A DNA stretch of 64,000 bases. Origin: Homarus americanus (taxonomy: Eukaryota > Arthropoda > Malacostraca > Decapoda > Nephropidae). A program made the position numbers and the translations under genes. The notes under the pieces were generated by a model. It did no database searches. It was not told the DNA's origin and was given only the letters and a program-made list of their open reading frames with translations. This document shows positions 13,186 through 23,839 of this stretch, one piece after another. Within the stretch, counting starts at the first letter, position 1. Each line of letters begins with the position of its first letter. Location: positions 8,080,587-8,144,586 of the forward strand of contig NW_024756914.1 of the NCBI RefSeq assembly GCF_018991925.1. The letters are read 5' to 3'.

Positions 13186-13310
13186 CGAGCCGACCTTTTG
13201 GTGAAGAATATAAAGGAAAAGAGTCGTGACCGATCGCCCAAGCGGCTAACAAGCCGATCAGTGGCGAAGAGGATAAAAGTAAAAGTAATATATTTATTCC
13301 TTATAAAGCA
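13161..13310 (+). repeat. 3' tail of LINE-A: two 64-bp units
   Basis: Two diverged copies starting CGTGACCGATCGCCC at 13161 and 13225 overlap the stop codon and run into an A-rich end (AAAAGTAAAAGTAATA). Tandem units at the 3' end fit a LINE tail. Where the element stops, around 13310, is an estimate. Confidence 0.6.
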
Positions 13311-14804
13311 TACTGATAAAAAACATACAAATGAATTGGCCTTCCTCAGAAGAACAACGATAATGTTGGTTACCCTGCTCGGCACCAGACGTTTTACATT
13401 AATGGCGTGTCATTCACATATTTATTGCATAACAATCTGTGACCTCCTTACCTCGGTCATTCCTTCTTACACTATCCCTTAACACATCAGACTGCTCCAC
13501 CTGTATGGAATATAGCACCGTCGGTTATCATACATAGTAGCACCATCTCAACACACCTGTTCCACTCCACACCTGCAGGTATGGGACTCCTTGTAATTTT
13601 TAGGGATACATAACAGGCGCCTCGTTCACACACCGTCCTCGATGGGTAAAGACGAGGGCTTCACCAAGAGACATACCAGCACTATTTCTACGCCTGGTAT
13701 TATAGGTAGCTCCAAGTGACGACCGCGGAGTTTCTCACGGTCTCCTTATTTGTCCCTACTCATTTGGGGTGGTGTGCTGGCAATCCACAGGTTCACAGTG
13801 GATTGGCATAGCTGGGAGTAGTCACCACCTGGTGGGACGCTCACAGGGATAATGGCTGCCGCGCAGCAAGGCACTCCGACAGCATGGGACCTGAGGTGAC
13901 GGTAGAACGGAGGGTACTGAGAAATAATGCCTGACGGGCGGTTATCACACACCCTAACACAATACTATTACACTTATACATCAGGCAAAGGTTTAAACTG
14001 CAATAACTTCTATATAAGCCTTAATTACAGGGCGGGATATAGCCCGATAGGACACTGACCTGGGGTGACTGTAGAACGGAGGGTACTGAGGGCAGTGCCC
14101 CGCTGCTCGTCACAGGTTAGGCCTACAGTTTCCAATCTTTAATTTTTACTTTTATTTCTTACGGTTCTCACCTGAACACTTTTCGGTATATTGTCACTCA
14201 TGCCGTATAAACACATATTTTAAACCTAAATTACAAACTAAGGTAAGGTTCTGGTTTGCTAGTTCCTGGGTAAATTCATTGGGTTATAATATCAACGCGG
14301 TACACCCGAGGCGGCCTTGGCGCCAACCCAAACAAAGCCTAGCATCGTATTTTCATGGCGTGGGTATAGAAGATATTCTTTTTGAAGCATAGTTTCTAGA
14401 TCGCTTCCAACACTTCACATAGTTCTGATTGATACCTTTATCCTTTTTCCAGATCATTGTTCTCATGTATTTTCATATGATATCTGTGGAAGTTATGTTC
14501 GCTACACGTTCACAGACGTAAATAGTATGACCTTCAAACCATGATCCACACTTAGTCCTACAGTACACTAGTCCGGCTCAACTGGACTTTCCCAATCATC
14601 TTATAGATACCCTGAGCTCTCCTTAATGCTATGAATACAGACAATTAACATAATATAACTGTACCTGGGTACAATACAACACATGATCTAGTAACATTGA
14701 GTACGTGAGTTATCCTTTATCAACGTTTCCCGTTTTCTGAGATTCTACAAGCACGGTGGATTTGAATGTTATGTAGCGTAATATGAATTAAATGGGTTTT
14801 TAGG
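13311..14804. other. No gene seen; contains a 34-bp direct repeat pair
   Basis: No convincing coding sequence. A 34-bp motif containing GTAGAACGGAGGGTACTGAG occurs at 13888-13921 and again at 14057-14090 with two mismatches. It could be retroelement leader or UTR sequence, but I cannot assign it. The plus-strand integrase fragment begins abruptly near 14805. Confidence 0.5.
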
Positions 14805-15412
14805 GATGACAATGATGTGCGCAGTACAACACAGTTCAGGGAGCTCTGTCATCAACTGACATTAAGATGTATTTTACCTTGTCTTACCACCCCCGAGGTA
14901 ACAGTATCACGGAGAGGATGCACCGAACGTTTAGGAACATTTTGTCAATCATGTGCGAAGATATCCTGCGTCGCTGGCCACGATTCTTGGGTCCGACCCA
15001 ATATGCGTTGAACACTTCCGTTCACACAACGACTGGAGTGCAGCCACACTTTGCGTTCTTCTCCCGGCATGCGCAGAGACAAGTGGGCATTGAGTTACCA
15101 CTAATAGAAAACGAGAGTACTGAAGGGTTGAGAAAAGCTCACAGAGTAATTAAAGAAACTTCTAACCGAATGTCTAGAGAATTCCGGAACGTAGCAAACC
15201 GAGATAGAGTCATTCAGACAGCACAGCTACGGGAAAATGTTTGGGTGAGAGATGAAGCTCCTATCCCAGGTACCAGTAAGAAATTAAATGCGAAGTGGAA
15301 GGACTCGTATATAGTAACTGATGTCATACGCAATGGTGTAGCGTATAAGTTAACCCACCTTTCAGATGAGACCGAAGTAATCCGACGAGCAGCAGAAAAG
15401 GTGAAAAGATGT

Positions 15413-15862
15413 TGTGGGATAATGGGATGTTTGGTGTTCACTCAGGATGGGATGGAGAAAGGAAACTCACAATGTGCTCTCTGTATACATGTTGTATTGG
15501 ATGTACAATGCAGCTTGGTGCTGGGAAGTGGCAGCGTGGTTACAAGCGTGATGTAGAGAGAGCTGGTTGGTGAGGATGCTCAGAGGAGGACTAGCTTGTG
15601 GGTCGCCATGCTCTATGGAGGGAGCGAGGACCGCCAGGCAGGCGGAGGAGGAGGAGGTGTTGCTGGCTGGTTGGTGTGGGTAGAAAGAGAGAGATCACCA
15701 CGAGGTCAGGTCTTAAATAGCGGGGGGTAGGCGTGGCTTAGTAGTTGACCTCCGTGATGTATGGCGGCGCTGGTTGACCTAGACCACGAGGCATACACTG
15801 GGGAATTCGTGGGGTCGGCTACTCAGCGACAAACAGCGTTAGTAGGGGAGAAATTCACTACA
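15413..15862 (-). repeat. 3' LTR of the nested element
   Basis: 450-bp LTR. Plus-strand limits are TGTGGGAT and CACTACA. Its match to 16640-17063 is nearly continuous from the CAATGTGCTCTCTG block onward; the variable part is close to the TGTGGGAT end. Confidence 0.88.
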
Positions 15863-15881
15863 ATACTCCCCCCTTCCCTCT
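15863..15881 (-). other. Polypurine tract of the nested element
   Basis: The plus strand reads ATACTCCCCCCTTCCCTCT next to the LTR. On the minus strand this is an uninterrupted purine run, as expected for the plus-strand primer just before a 3' LTR. Confidence 0.7.
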
Positions 15882-16114
15882 GGGCGGTGTAGGAGACTTG
15901 TTGTCTGCAGGGGTGCATGGCTCATGTGAGGCAGAATGGGCAGTGCATGCCACATGTGAGCCATAACGGCGAGGGCGTGGATGAGCCGGCCGCTAGTGGA
16001 GGCAACTGTCTAGACACACAAGATCTGTGGGAGAAGAGAGGGAGAAAGAGGGTTGTGGAGGTGATGAATGTTGTGTTTTCCTCGCGACAGGTACAGAGTC
16101 CTCAGATGCGCCTG

Positions 16115-16516
16115 CTAGGGTGTGTGGGCCTGGGTCAGGAGCAGGGGCTGCGTCAGCAGAAGCGGATGAGGGCTCGTGACAGCAGCTGGGTCCACGACAG
16201 CAGCAGGGTGCAGGACAGTAGTAGGGAGTACCTGAGGGAGAAAAGAGGGGTGTGTTGGTCCGCACTCAGGCGCATGGGCCACGTCGGGAGCAGGGGCTGC
16301 ATCAGGAGAAGCGGCAGGGGGTACTGCTGGGCCGGGGGCGGCGTCTGAGGCAGGACGGGTGTGCTGGGGTCGGTAGGATGTGGTTCTTGGGGCAGGAATA
16401 GGAGCTGGTGTCTGCTTAGAGAAGCAGTGCTGCTCTAGGGTGTCTAACCTGCGGTGTAGAGACAGTAGCTGTAGAGCCGATGAGAGCTGCTTCTGGGTGG
16501 ATAAGCCAGTCTTCAA
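16115..16516 (-). pseudogene. Possible gag remnant of the nested element
   Basis: A 133-codon minus-strand frame sits about 110 bp downstream of the PBS, where gag is expected. It encodes a short Leu/Gln/Ser-rich start followed by a Pro/Ala-rich tail (PAPIPAPRTT, DAAPGPAVPPAASPDAAP). There is no zinc knuckle. The apparent start is not ATG, and an upstream frame (MEEKPITLPVFNQH) ends at a stop just before it, so a frameshift is likely. Position supports gag; sequence does not identify it. It could also be chance coding in GC-rich DNA. Confidence 0.35.
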
Positions 16517-16545
16517 TGTTGATTGAAGACTGGGAGAGTGATCGG

Positions 16546-16641
16546 TTTCTCCTCCATCCTGTGTGAGTGCGAATCTCCGGGAGTCACCATTTGTTTCTCC
16601 TCCATCCTGTGTGAGTGCAAATCTCCAGTGGTCACCATTTG
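16546..16641. repeat. 48-bp tandem duplication beside the PBS
   Basis: Two units beginning TTTCTCCTCCATCCTGTGTG and ending GTCACCATTTG lie in direct tandem immediately inside the 5' LTR of the nested element. The PBS-like sequence is therefore present twice. Confidence 0.75.
16625..16639 (-). other. Primer binding site of the nested element (candidate)
   Basis: On the minus strand TGGTGACCACTGG lies 2 bp after the 5' LTR. The tRNA family is not assigned. Confidence 0.55.
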
Positions 16642-17063
16642 TGGGATATGGGATGTTTGGGTTCGAGACTCAAAAATCACAATGTGCTCTCTGTATACAT
16701 GTTGTATTGGATGTACAATGCAGCTTGGTGCTGGGAAGTGGCAGCGTGGTTACAAGCGTGATGTAGAGAGAGCTGGTTGGTGAGGATGCTCAGAGGAGGA
16801 CCAGCTTGTGGGTCGCCATGCTCTCCGGCGGGAGCGAGGACCGCCAGGCAGGAGGAGGTGTTGCTGGCTGGTTGGTGTGGGTAGAAAGAGAGAGATCACC
16901 ACGAGGTCAGGTCTTAAATAGCGGGGGGTAGGCGTGGCTTAGTAGTTGACCTCCGTGATGTATGGCGGCGCTGGTTGACCTAGACCACGAGGCATACACT
17001 GGGGAATTCGTGGGGTCGGCTACTCAGCGACAAACAGCGTTTGTAGGGGAGAAATCCACTACA
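16640..17063 (-). repeat. 5' LTR of the nested element
   Basis: 424-bp LTR, direct repeat of 15413-15862. It is bounded on the right by the second ATGT target copy. Confidence 0.88.
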
Positions 17064-17240
17064 ATGTATCAACAGAGATATGTTTGTCCAGGTAAATGAC
17101 ATCCAGGTTCCCCCTACTCATTCTTCCTCAGAATCAGAACCTGATGAGAGAGATGCTATATGGGATGAGAGAACAGTAGCTGCTCCTGCTCCCTGATTTC
17201 CCGTAAGGAAGAGAAAACCAGTGGTGAGACTGGATCTTTA

Positions 17241-17596
17241 AAAGGCAGCAGGCTTTTAAAATGCACCCTCTTGGTTGGTGATGTGTAGTTGATGGTAACT
17301 TTGGTAATATGGAAGTAACTTTGGTAATATGGAGAGGAAAAGAATTGAGATTTTTTGTTTTTGTTTGGTTAAAAGTATTTTGCCGATGGATGGTCAATTT
17401 ACAGTAAAGACATAGAGATTGGAAGATGGATTGGCAATTATGCAATCATCTGATGGGTATCTGTTACTAGTTTGAGTAAAGATACCAGTTGTGAGTTCTC
17501 AAGTTCTGGTTTGTAAGTCTTACATAGGCTGGTTGTTGTTGGTGCATAGGTGTAGAGTTCGTGACTTTCAGGGAGTATTCGGGCATGGAAACATGG
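17241..17596. other. Downstream remnant of the plus-strand gypsy, unresolved
   Basis: Follows the last codons of the interrupted integrase. It contains a 19-bp tandem repeat (GTAACTTTGGTAATATGGA twice, about 17297-17333). It may be 3' UTR or LTR of the older plus-strand copy, but no second LTR is available for comparison. Confidence 0.4.
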
Positions 17597-17805
17597 TGTA
17601 GTATCTTGCGTTATTTAATGGGAAAATGACGAGTCACATGGTCTGTCTGGCTGGGGCATTTAGTCTCTGTTCTTGGTTACAACGTGCCTAACACATTTCG
17701 TGTTTACACAAGCCTAAACACTTTCTGACTTTGGTAAGAAGTAACATAATATATAATATATATATTCAATAAAGGCAGCATATAAACATACATATATATA
17801 AACCA
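17597..17805 (-). repeat. 3' LTR of gypsy-1
   Basis: Matches 22146-22355 from TGTAGTATCTT through AATAAAGGCAGCATATAAAC. It is followed on the plus strand by pyrimidine-rich TTTCTCCCTTTC, the complement of a polypurine tract. Confidence 0.85.
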
Positions 17806-17959
17806 CTATTTCTCCCTTTCAAAAGAGAGCATGGCTGCTACAAATCCTAAATAAACAAAACTTACAGAATTAAATATGGCAGGGAAGACGAGAATAGAAC
17901 ACAACAAATATAACTTCCTAGCTAAACAGTTTTGAAAGGCCTGTTCACAATTCAGATAA

Positions 17960-20900
17960 TTAGAGGTCTAATTTAATTACAGCTCTCCTAACTCTGTTTG
18001 ATCTTCTAGGACTATTCCCTCCATCAAGTTTTACATGGGTTTCACTTGCACTCTGTGCATTATCAGTGACAGACATATCATCACTACAATCAGTTGACAC
18101 AGTGAGTGGATGCTGGGAGACATCATCTTTGACATAATCATCATCATCATCATGATCATCTGAAACTGTGTCAAGTTTATCATCATGTCCTGGTGCTACA
18201 TTCATCTCGTCATGTGCCTGAATGATGTGATCCACATGAACATATCTCAAAGAGTTACCACATTTCACTAAATATGTCCTAGATCCACATACCTTGTCAA
18301 TGACACCAGTTATCCACTTTGCATGTACAGTATCATAACCTTTAGCCATATTCCTAACTCTCACCCGATCATTTACCTTGAACGCTCTTTCACTGGAACT
18401 CTTATCATGATACATTTTTTGTTGAGCTTGTTTCCTCTCTACAACTTCAAACAAACTTGGCTTAACTAAACTAAATCTTGTTCTCAACTGTCTCTTCACC
18501 ATTAACTCTGCAGGAGTACATCCTGTCACACTATGTGGCGTGGTTCTGTATCTGAGTAAGAAATTTGCTAGTCTGTGTTTCATTGATTTTCCTACAGTTC
18601 CTTGAATTACCTGCTTGGAAAGTGCTTCATTTAAAATTCTAACTGATATCTCAGCTGCACCATTAGAGGCAGGATGATAGGGTGGGGTCAGTATATGCAT
18701 TACACCGTTGAGTCTCATGAAGTTTTTAAACTCTGATGATTGGAATGGAGGACCATTGTCAGAAACTACCTCTTCTGGTATTCCATGTTCAGCAAATATT
18801 AATCTTAATTCATCAATGGTGCTACCAGCATTAGTACTGTACATGTGCTTACCATCAATCTACTTTGAATGACTATCAATTAATACAAGAAATTTGTCTG
18901 TTCCCTTATCACAGGAGTCAATGTGTACTCTTTGGAAGGGACGGGTAGGCCATTTCCAGGTTTTCAAAGGTGTGCTGGGTGGCATACTCCTAACATTCTG
19001 ACAAACAGAGCACTCACGTACCATCATCTCTATTTCACCATCCAGTTTAGGCCACCATACAAAACTTCTGGCCAGTGCTTTCATAGCACATATACCTGGA
19101 TGTTCAAAGTGCGGTTCATTCAAAGTTTGCCCTCTAAAACACTGTGGAATTAACACTCTCATACCCCACAACACACATCCCTGTTCTACTGATAATTGAC
19201 ATCTCCTTAAATGATACGGTTGAAAGTCTAAGGATGGACAAATCTCTGGCCATCCATTTAGTGTATACTCCAGGACTCTTCCTAATACAACATCTTTCCT
19301 AGTTTCATGAGCAATCATTTCGGAGGTGACTGGAAAATCTTCTGCTATCATGGTTACAGCATAAACCTTAAATTCTACTCCATCATTCGATCCACTACAT
19401 GGCAACCTTGACAAAGCATCTGCATTGGACTGATCATCTGAACGTCTGTACTGTATCTCATAGTCATATGCCGACAATATCAAAGCCCATCTCTGCATTC
19501 TTGCTGCAGCAAGTGTAGGAACAGGTGATTTAGGACCCAAAATTGCCAAGAGAGGCTTGTGATCAGTTATTAAAACAAAATTCCTCCCATATAGATACTG
19601 GTGAAATTTCTTTACTCCAAATATGATAGACAAAGCCTCTTTCTCTATTTGTGCATAATTTTTCTCGCTTTGGGTAAGAGTTCTCGAGGCATATGCAATG
19701 GGTCTTTCTTCACCGTTATCCATGGCATGACTTATGACAGCACCTAATCCATAGCCCGATGCATCACAAGCAATCTTTAGTGTTCTACTGGTATCATAGT
19801 GGACCAAAACATTAGTACTAGACAGAGCAGCTTTACAATCTTCAAATGACTTCTGAGTTACACTGTTCCATTTCCATGGTATCCCTTTCTTTAATAGTTC
19901 ATGCAGAGGGGCTAAAACCGATGAAAGTCCACTCAAGAGCCTTGAATAATACTGTATCATACCTAGGAAAGCTTTCAATTCACTGACATTTTTTGGAGCA
20001 GGTAAATTTACTATGGCTCTTACTTTATCTTGTACAGGTCTCAGCCCTTCTTCATTCACTTTGTAGCCAAGATAAGTTACTTCTTTAGCTAGGAATGAAC
20101 ATTTGTTCTTGTTGAGCCTGACATTGTGTGCCAACAATCTTTCGAATACTGTGGCTAGGGTTTTGACATGATTTTGGATGTCACTGTCAACAATAAGGAC
20201 ATAATCCTGAAAACATAACACATTGGGAAGACCCACAAGAATTTTGTCCATGATGCACTGAAATAACTTTGGTGCACTTTTAACACCATAAGGCAACCTT
20301 TTGAACTTATACAATCCTTTATGAGTGTTGATGGTAAGGTACTGTTGACTTTCAGCATCAACAGAGACCTGAGCATATGCTTGGGACAAGTCTAACTTAG
20401 TGAAAATGGTTCCACCTGTTAGTGTAGCAAACAAATCTTGAGATGTGGGTAAGGGATATTGCTCATCCTCAACAGCTTGATTAATGGTAACTTTATAATC
20501 ACCACATAGTCTAACAGATTTATCAGCTTTAGGTACAATTACTATTGGAGCAGCCCAATTGCTCTTGGCGGTTTTCACAATAATTCCCTCACTCACAAGT
20601 CTGTCTAATTCCTTTTCAACCTCACCTTTCAATGCATAAGGAACAGGTCTGGACTTAGCATATATGGGTGTAACATCTTTGTCAATGGTGATATGAGCTT
20701 CATAACCCTTTATACCACCCTGCCCCTTTCCAAATAAAATCTTGTATTTTTCAAGCAATTTCTCAAGACCTGGAATACTGTTACATATTCTAACACTAAA
20801 TATCTCCTTCCAGTCCATCTCAAGTTCACACAACCAGTTCTTACCTAACAAAGTTGGTCTATTCACATAACTAGCTATAATTAATGGCAACTTTAAATTC

Positions 20901-21100
20901 TGATTTTTGTACTTTACCTCACACTCTAATTTACCTTCTGTATTCAAAATCTCTCCAGTATAAGTTCTCAACTTGACACCTGAGTCTTCTAAAGGCACAT
21001 GCGCAAATAGTTTCTCGTACATAACTTTACTCATTATGGAGAAATCAGCTGCAGTATCCACTTCCATGGTTACAGGTGTGTCATTAATACACAAGTCCAC
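17960..21100 (-). pseudogene. gypsy-1 pro-pol (protease, RT, RNase H, integrase)
   Basis: One reading frame of 1046 codons interrupted by a single TAG at 18860-18862. Order of domains: an aspartic protease with DTAAD where DTGA is usual; RT with LCGDYKVTIN, FTKLDLSQAYAQV and LPYGVKSAPKLFQ; RNase H with ACDASGYGLGAV and TDHKPL; an integrase zinc-binding segment (HFEHPGICAMK ... CSVCQN); a catalytic core with VHIDSC before the stop and VSDNGPPFQSSEF after it; and a C-terminal SH3-like part ending in RAVIKLDL. The RT active site reads CFQDYVLIV, so the second catalytic aspartate is a tyrosine, explained by one GAT-to-TAT change. The missing aspartate and the stop both predict no activity. Confidence 0.93.
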
Positions 21101-21103
21101 ATT

Positions 21104-22032
21104 TTACCTATGTTTAACTTTCTCTTCATGACTGGTGTAAATAATAAACACATGGGCACTCTCATCATTATCGGATCCAAAATTACTAACACTCTCATGA
21201 ATACTGTTTTTCATTTCCTTCTCTCCACCTTCAACGGCATATACTCTACTTTTATCACTTCTAGCAGGGGCTGTAATTTCTTTCATACAGGCAGGAGCAA
21301 TACGTCCAATACGTTGACAATTGTAACATCTTGAATTCTTGAACTTACACTGAAAGCTTTCATGTTTCCCTCGGCACCTCTTACATTTTAAATCAGCATG
21401 TGTTCCTTGTTTTGTGGTATAATTATTCCTTTAGCTACAGTTACTTTTACACACTGAGCCACTACTGCCAACTGTTTCACTACCAGCATTGGGAACAAAT
21501 TCTCTGGTGTTTTTCTCTGCTAATTCCATCCTTGTTAAGTTAGTGGTGTTCATTAACTTATTTTGTATTTTTTCATAATTCAGGCCTATCACAAACCTGT
21601 CTCTTAGAGCTCGGTTCAAGAACTGTCCAAAGTTACAGTGAATGGATAACTTCTTCAAAGCTACTATATAATTATTTACTGATTCATCTTTCCCTCTATC
21701 TCTGGTGCCAAATTTGTAACTTTCAGCGATCTCAAGTGGAGCAGGATCAAAATGTTGCTTCAGAATCTTGGTAATCAGAATCAGTGAGGAGTCTTTGGCT
21801 TGTTTGGAACCAGCAAATTGACCAGAGTAGAAAAAACATTAGCTCCTACCTCTGTCAAAAAGACTGCTTTCCTTTTCTCTTCAAGGGCCTTCTTCTTCTG
21901 AGCATCACCACCGTCGTCCATTAATTCATTTGCCAGAAAGAAGATGTCCATTCTCTCACATTATGATGTGAAATCTTCCTTGTCTGCATCATACTCCCCC
22001 AATCTTCCCATGTATCCACTGACGCCAGCCAT
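21104..22032 (-). pseudogene. gypsy-1 gag remnant
   Basis: Starts at an ATG at 22030-22032, about 95 bp inside the PBS, and is broken early by a TAA after DKEDFTS. Later pieces appear in other frames, including one at 21658-21431. The nucleocapsid end reads CYNCQRIGRIAPAC, a CCHC knuckle in which the histidine has become arginine, and finishes at 21104 just before the protease frame. Gag would package the element RNA; this copy cannot make a full protein. Confidence 0.8.
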
Positions 22033-22126
22033 GGTTGCTCTCTTCACTTAAATTCTCCAGGTTCAGAGTAGTCTTCCCTTCAGTGGTCACTATCCTCTCT
22101 TCAAGGAGTTCACAAACATTTTGAGA

Positions 22127-22144
22127 ATCCTATCCTCGTCGCCA
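22127..22144 (-). other. Primer binding site of gypsy-1
   Basis: Minus strand TGGCGACGAGGATAGGA lies one base inside the 5' LTR. TGGCGACGAGGAT-type sites are commonly seen as gypsy primer binding sites. Its position fixes the element orientation. Confidence 0.8.
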
Positions 22145-22145
22145 G

Positions 22146-22355
22146 TGTAGTATCTTACATTATTTAATGGGAGAATGACAAGTCACATGGTCGGTCTACC
22201 TGGAGCGTTTATTCTCTGTTCTTGGTTAGTACGTGCCTAACACATTTCGTGTTTACACAAGCCTAAACACTTTCTGACTTTGGTAAGAAGTAACATAATA
22301 TATAATGTATATATAATCAATAAAGGCAGCATATAAACATACACATATATAACAA
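22146..22355 (-). repeat. 5' LTR of gypsy-1
   Basis: Direct repeat of 17597-17805, differing by scattered substitutions and small indels near the AT-rich end. The outer end is placed near 22355 by alignment only. Confidence 0.83.
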
Positions 22356-22401
22356 CTAGTATATCCACCAATTCCCCTACATGCAATAAAACAAACAAAC
22401 A

Positions 22402-22743
22402 ATGAAACTGCAGACAATTCAAAACTTAGCCTTAAGGGATGTATACAAGATCAGATATCCTGACATAGTCACCAACTGTCAACTACACCAACGAGCGCAA
22501 ATAGAACCCCTAAAAGTTTACCTATACCAACACTCAAAGAATATGGACAAAGTTAGAAGATATAGAGACAGGACCAATCACAGAATGGATGGAAGAGATA
22601 GAAGAAGGAAGAGAACACTCGTGGTTCCCCACGCAGTAAAAGAAGAACCCTCGAACCCACACCAACTCCACTCTATTGAAAGAATACAACGTTACCCCAG
22701 TGACAACCTTGGTAGCCCTACCACTTACAACATTAGATCATGA
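22402..22743 (+). pseudogene. LINE reverse transcriptase C-terminal remnant (Jockey-like)
   Basis: A 113-codon frame beginning KLQTIQNLALRDVYKIRYPD and continuing with QLHQRAQIEPLKVYLYQHSKNMDKVRRYRDRTNH. The LQTIQNxALR phrase followed by a basic tail is typical of the end of Jockey-type RT proteins. Nothing upstream in the same orientation is recognisable, because gypsy-1 ends at about 22355, so gypsy-1 may have inserted into this LINE. Weak family call. Confidence 0.5.
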
Positions 22744-23839
22744 AAAGATGGGATGTTCTTAGCAGAAACACAAGTACCTGCCCTAGACCCCCCACCACAG
22801 GCTAGGACACAAGACACGAAAATTTAAGGTATAAGCTGCAACACTTGCTAAACATGCAAATACTTAACATAAATATAATACCTACGACGAAAATTAGCTG
22901 AAACACAAACATGACAACAGAAGCACTTGGATTGAGCCCCAAGGCTTATCATCCTACTAGTATTTTCCAATTTCCTCGCCTTTCTTCTTGCACTATCGAC
23001 CAACCCCAAGTCCCTCCAAAGTCCACCAGCATTCTTCAAGTCCAGTTCCCGTACCACCAATCTACGCACCAGCATCAAGATCTATTCACACTTTACTTCA
23101 CCCACCCATCGAAAGGGCAGACTACACCACGCTCTTAAGCAGAGAAGACCTCCTCTAAGAAGCTCCTCCACAGCAACTCCTCTAATACGCAGCAGCTCCC
23201 CAGCACCTGACTACTCTGTACATATAATATATATAAAGAAAATGCCATTGTGAGTTTCCTTCCTCACCTCCATCCTGAGTGGGATATCTCCTCCAAGTAC
23301 GTATATACCTGTATGTGAGCCTAACAAAGAGAAAGTTTACACAACAAGAGAAATTAGACAATTGGCCACATATAAAGAGCTACAAACTCATTCATCACCA
23401 GTGTACAAGATTGATGAATTTTTACAAGTTGCCCATAATATCCCACAATATTTTTGGGTCCAGTTCTAGATACAACTTATCATTCTGAGTACCTTTCATT
23501 CTATACCTTTCTGTCACACATGAATAATAGTGAACGTAATAGAACCTGACCTAACCAACTAAAGAAACCTACTTAACCTTACCTAACTCCCTAGCCAGCT
23601 CCCCCGGACCCCCGCCATATTAAAAAGAAAGTACTTATTTTGTTATGTGGTACCAATGAAAGCAACTATATTGAAGACATCTTATAGTACAAGCCTAGTG
23701 ACAACTAAAGATAATTAATTGTTGTTCAAGTATTATGAAATTGTTTTGAGCGTTATATAGTGAAAATAATGAGGAATTGCACACTGGTAATGTGCTGACT
23801 GTATATCATCCTCTCTGAGGTTTTTATTGGGAACTTTCA
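22744..23839. other. No gene seen; degraded interspersed sequence
   Basis: Short overlapping frames without motifs. A stretch at about 23249-23281 (CATTGTGAGTTTCCTT ... CCATCCTGAGTG) resembles, in reverse complement, part of the nested-element LTR near 15440-15470, so a diverged relative may be present. Confidence 0.4.

Larger units (their letters stand above)
15413..17063 (-). mobile_element. Short nested LTR retrotransposon with 4-bp TSD
   Basis: Two direct repeats of 450 and 424 bp bound a 777-bp interior. On the minus strand the LTRs begin TGTAGTG and end ATCCCACA. A PBS-like TGGTGACCACTGG follows the 5' LTR, and a purine tract (AGAGGGAAGGGGGGAG) precedes the 3' LTR, which sets the orientation. 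ATGT flanks both sides (15409-15412 and 17064-17067) as a target-site duplication. No protease, RT or integrase fits in the interior, so this is an internally deleted or non-autonomous element that would depend on enzymes supplied by a relative. The LTRs differ by substitutions and a roughly 26-bp length difference near their outer/PBS ends, so it is not very recent. Confidence 0.9.
14805..17240 (+). pseudogene. Ty3/gypsy integrase C-terminal fragment, split by a nested LTR element
   Basis: The 3' end of a gypsy pol gene, truncated on its left. It starts at the second catalytic aspartate region (DNDVRSTTQF, about 14808). A frameshift lies near 14865, then the frame from 14867 is open: LSYHPRGNSITERMHRTFRN carries the catalytic-glutamate region and is followed by the SH3-like C-terminal part (NVWVRDE, KLNAKWKDSYIV). 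At 15412 the frame meets the LTR of a 1.65-kb element. When that insert and one ATGT copy are ignored, the same frame continues at 17068 to a TGA at 17194-17196. A shifted frame then runs to TAA at 17238-17240 and ends in VRLDL, resembling the RAVIKLDL end of gypsy-1. The fragment was therefore an ordinary gypsy pol 3' end before the insertion. No RT, RNase H or LTR of this copy is recognised. Confidence 0.85.
17597..22355 (-). mobile_element. Ty3/gypsy LTR retrotransposon (gypsy-1)
   Basis: A roughly 4.76-kb minus-strand element with LTRs of about 209 bp at both ends, both starting TGTAGTATCTT on the plus strand, a PBS reading TGGCGACGAGGATAGGA on the minus strand, then gag, protease, RT, RNase H and integrase in gypsy order. 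No env-like frame lies between integrase and the 3' LTR. Pol wording resembles the K02A2.6-like gypsy group, from recognition only. It is inactive: gag has stops, the gag zinc knuckle has lost its histidine, the RT catalytic motif has lost an aspartate, and integrase has an in-frame TAG. LTR end positions on the high-coordinate side are accurate to a few bases only. Confidence 0.93.

Noticed and set aside
15917..16348. 143-codon plus-strand frame between the two LTRs
   Set aside because: PBS and polypurine tract place the element on the minus strand; the frame is antisense and GC-rich without motifs.
22848..23138. Overlapping frames of about 75 codons on both strands
   Set aside because: No motif; probably chance in degraded interspersed repeat.
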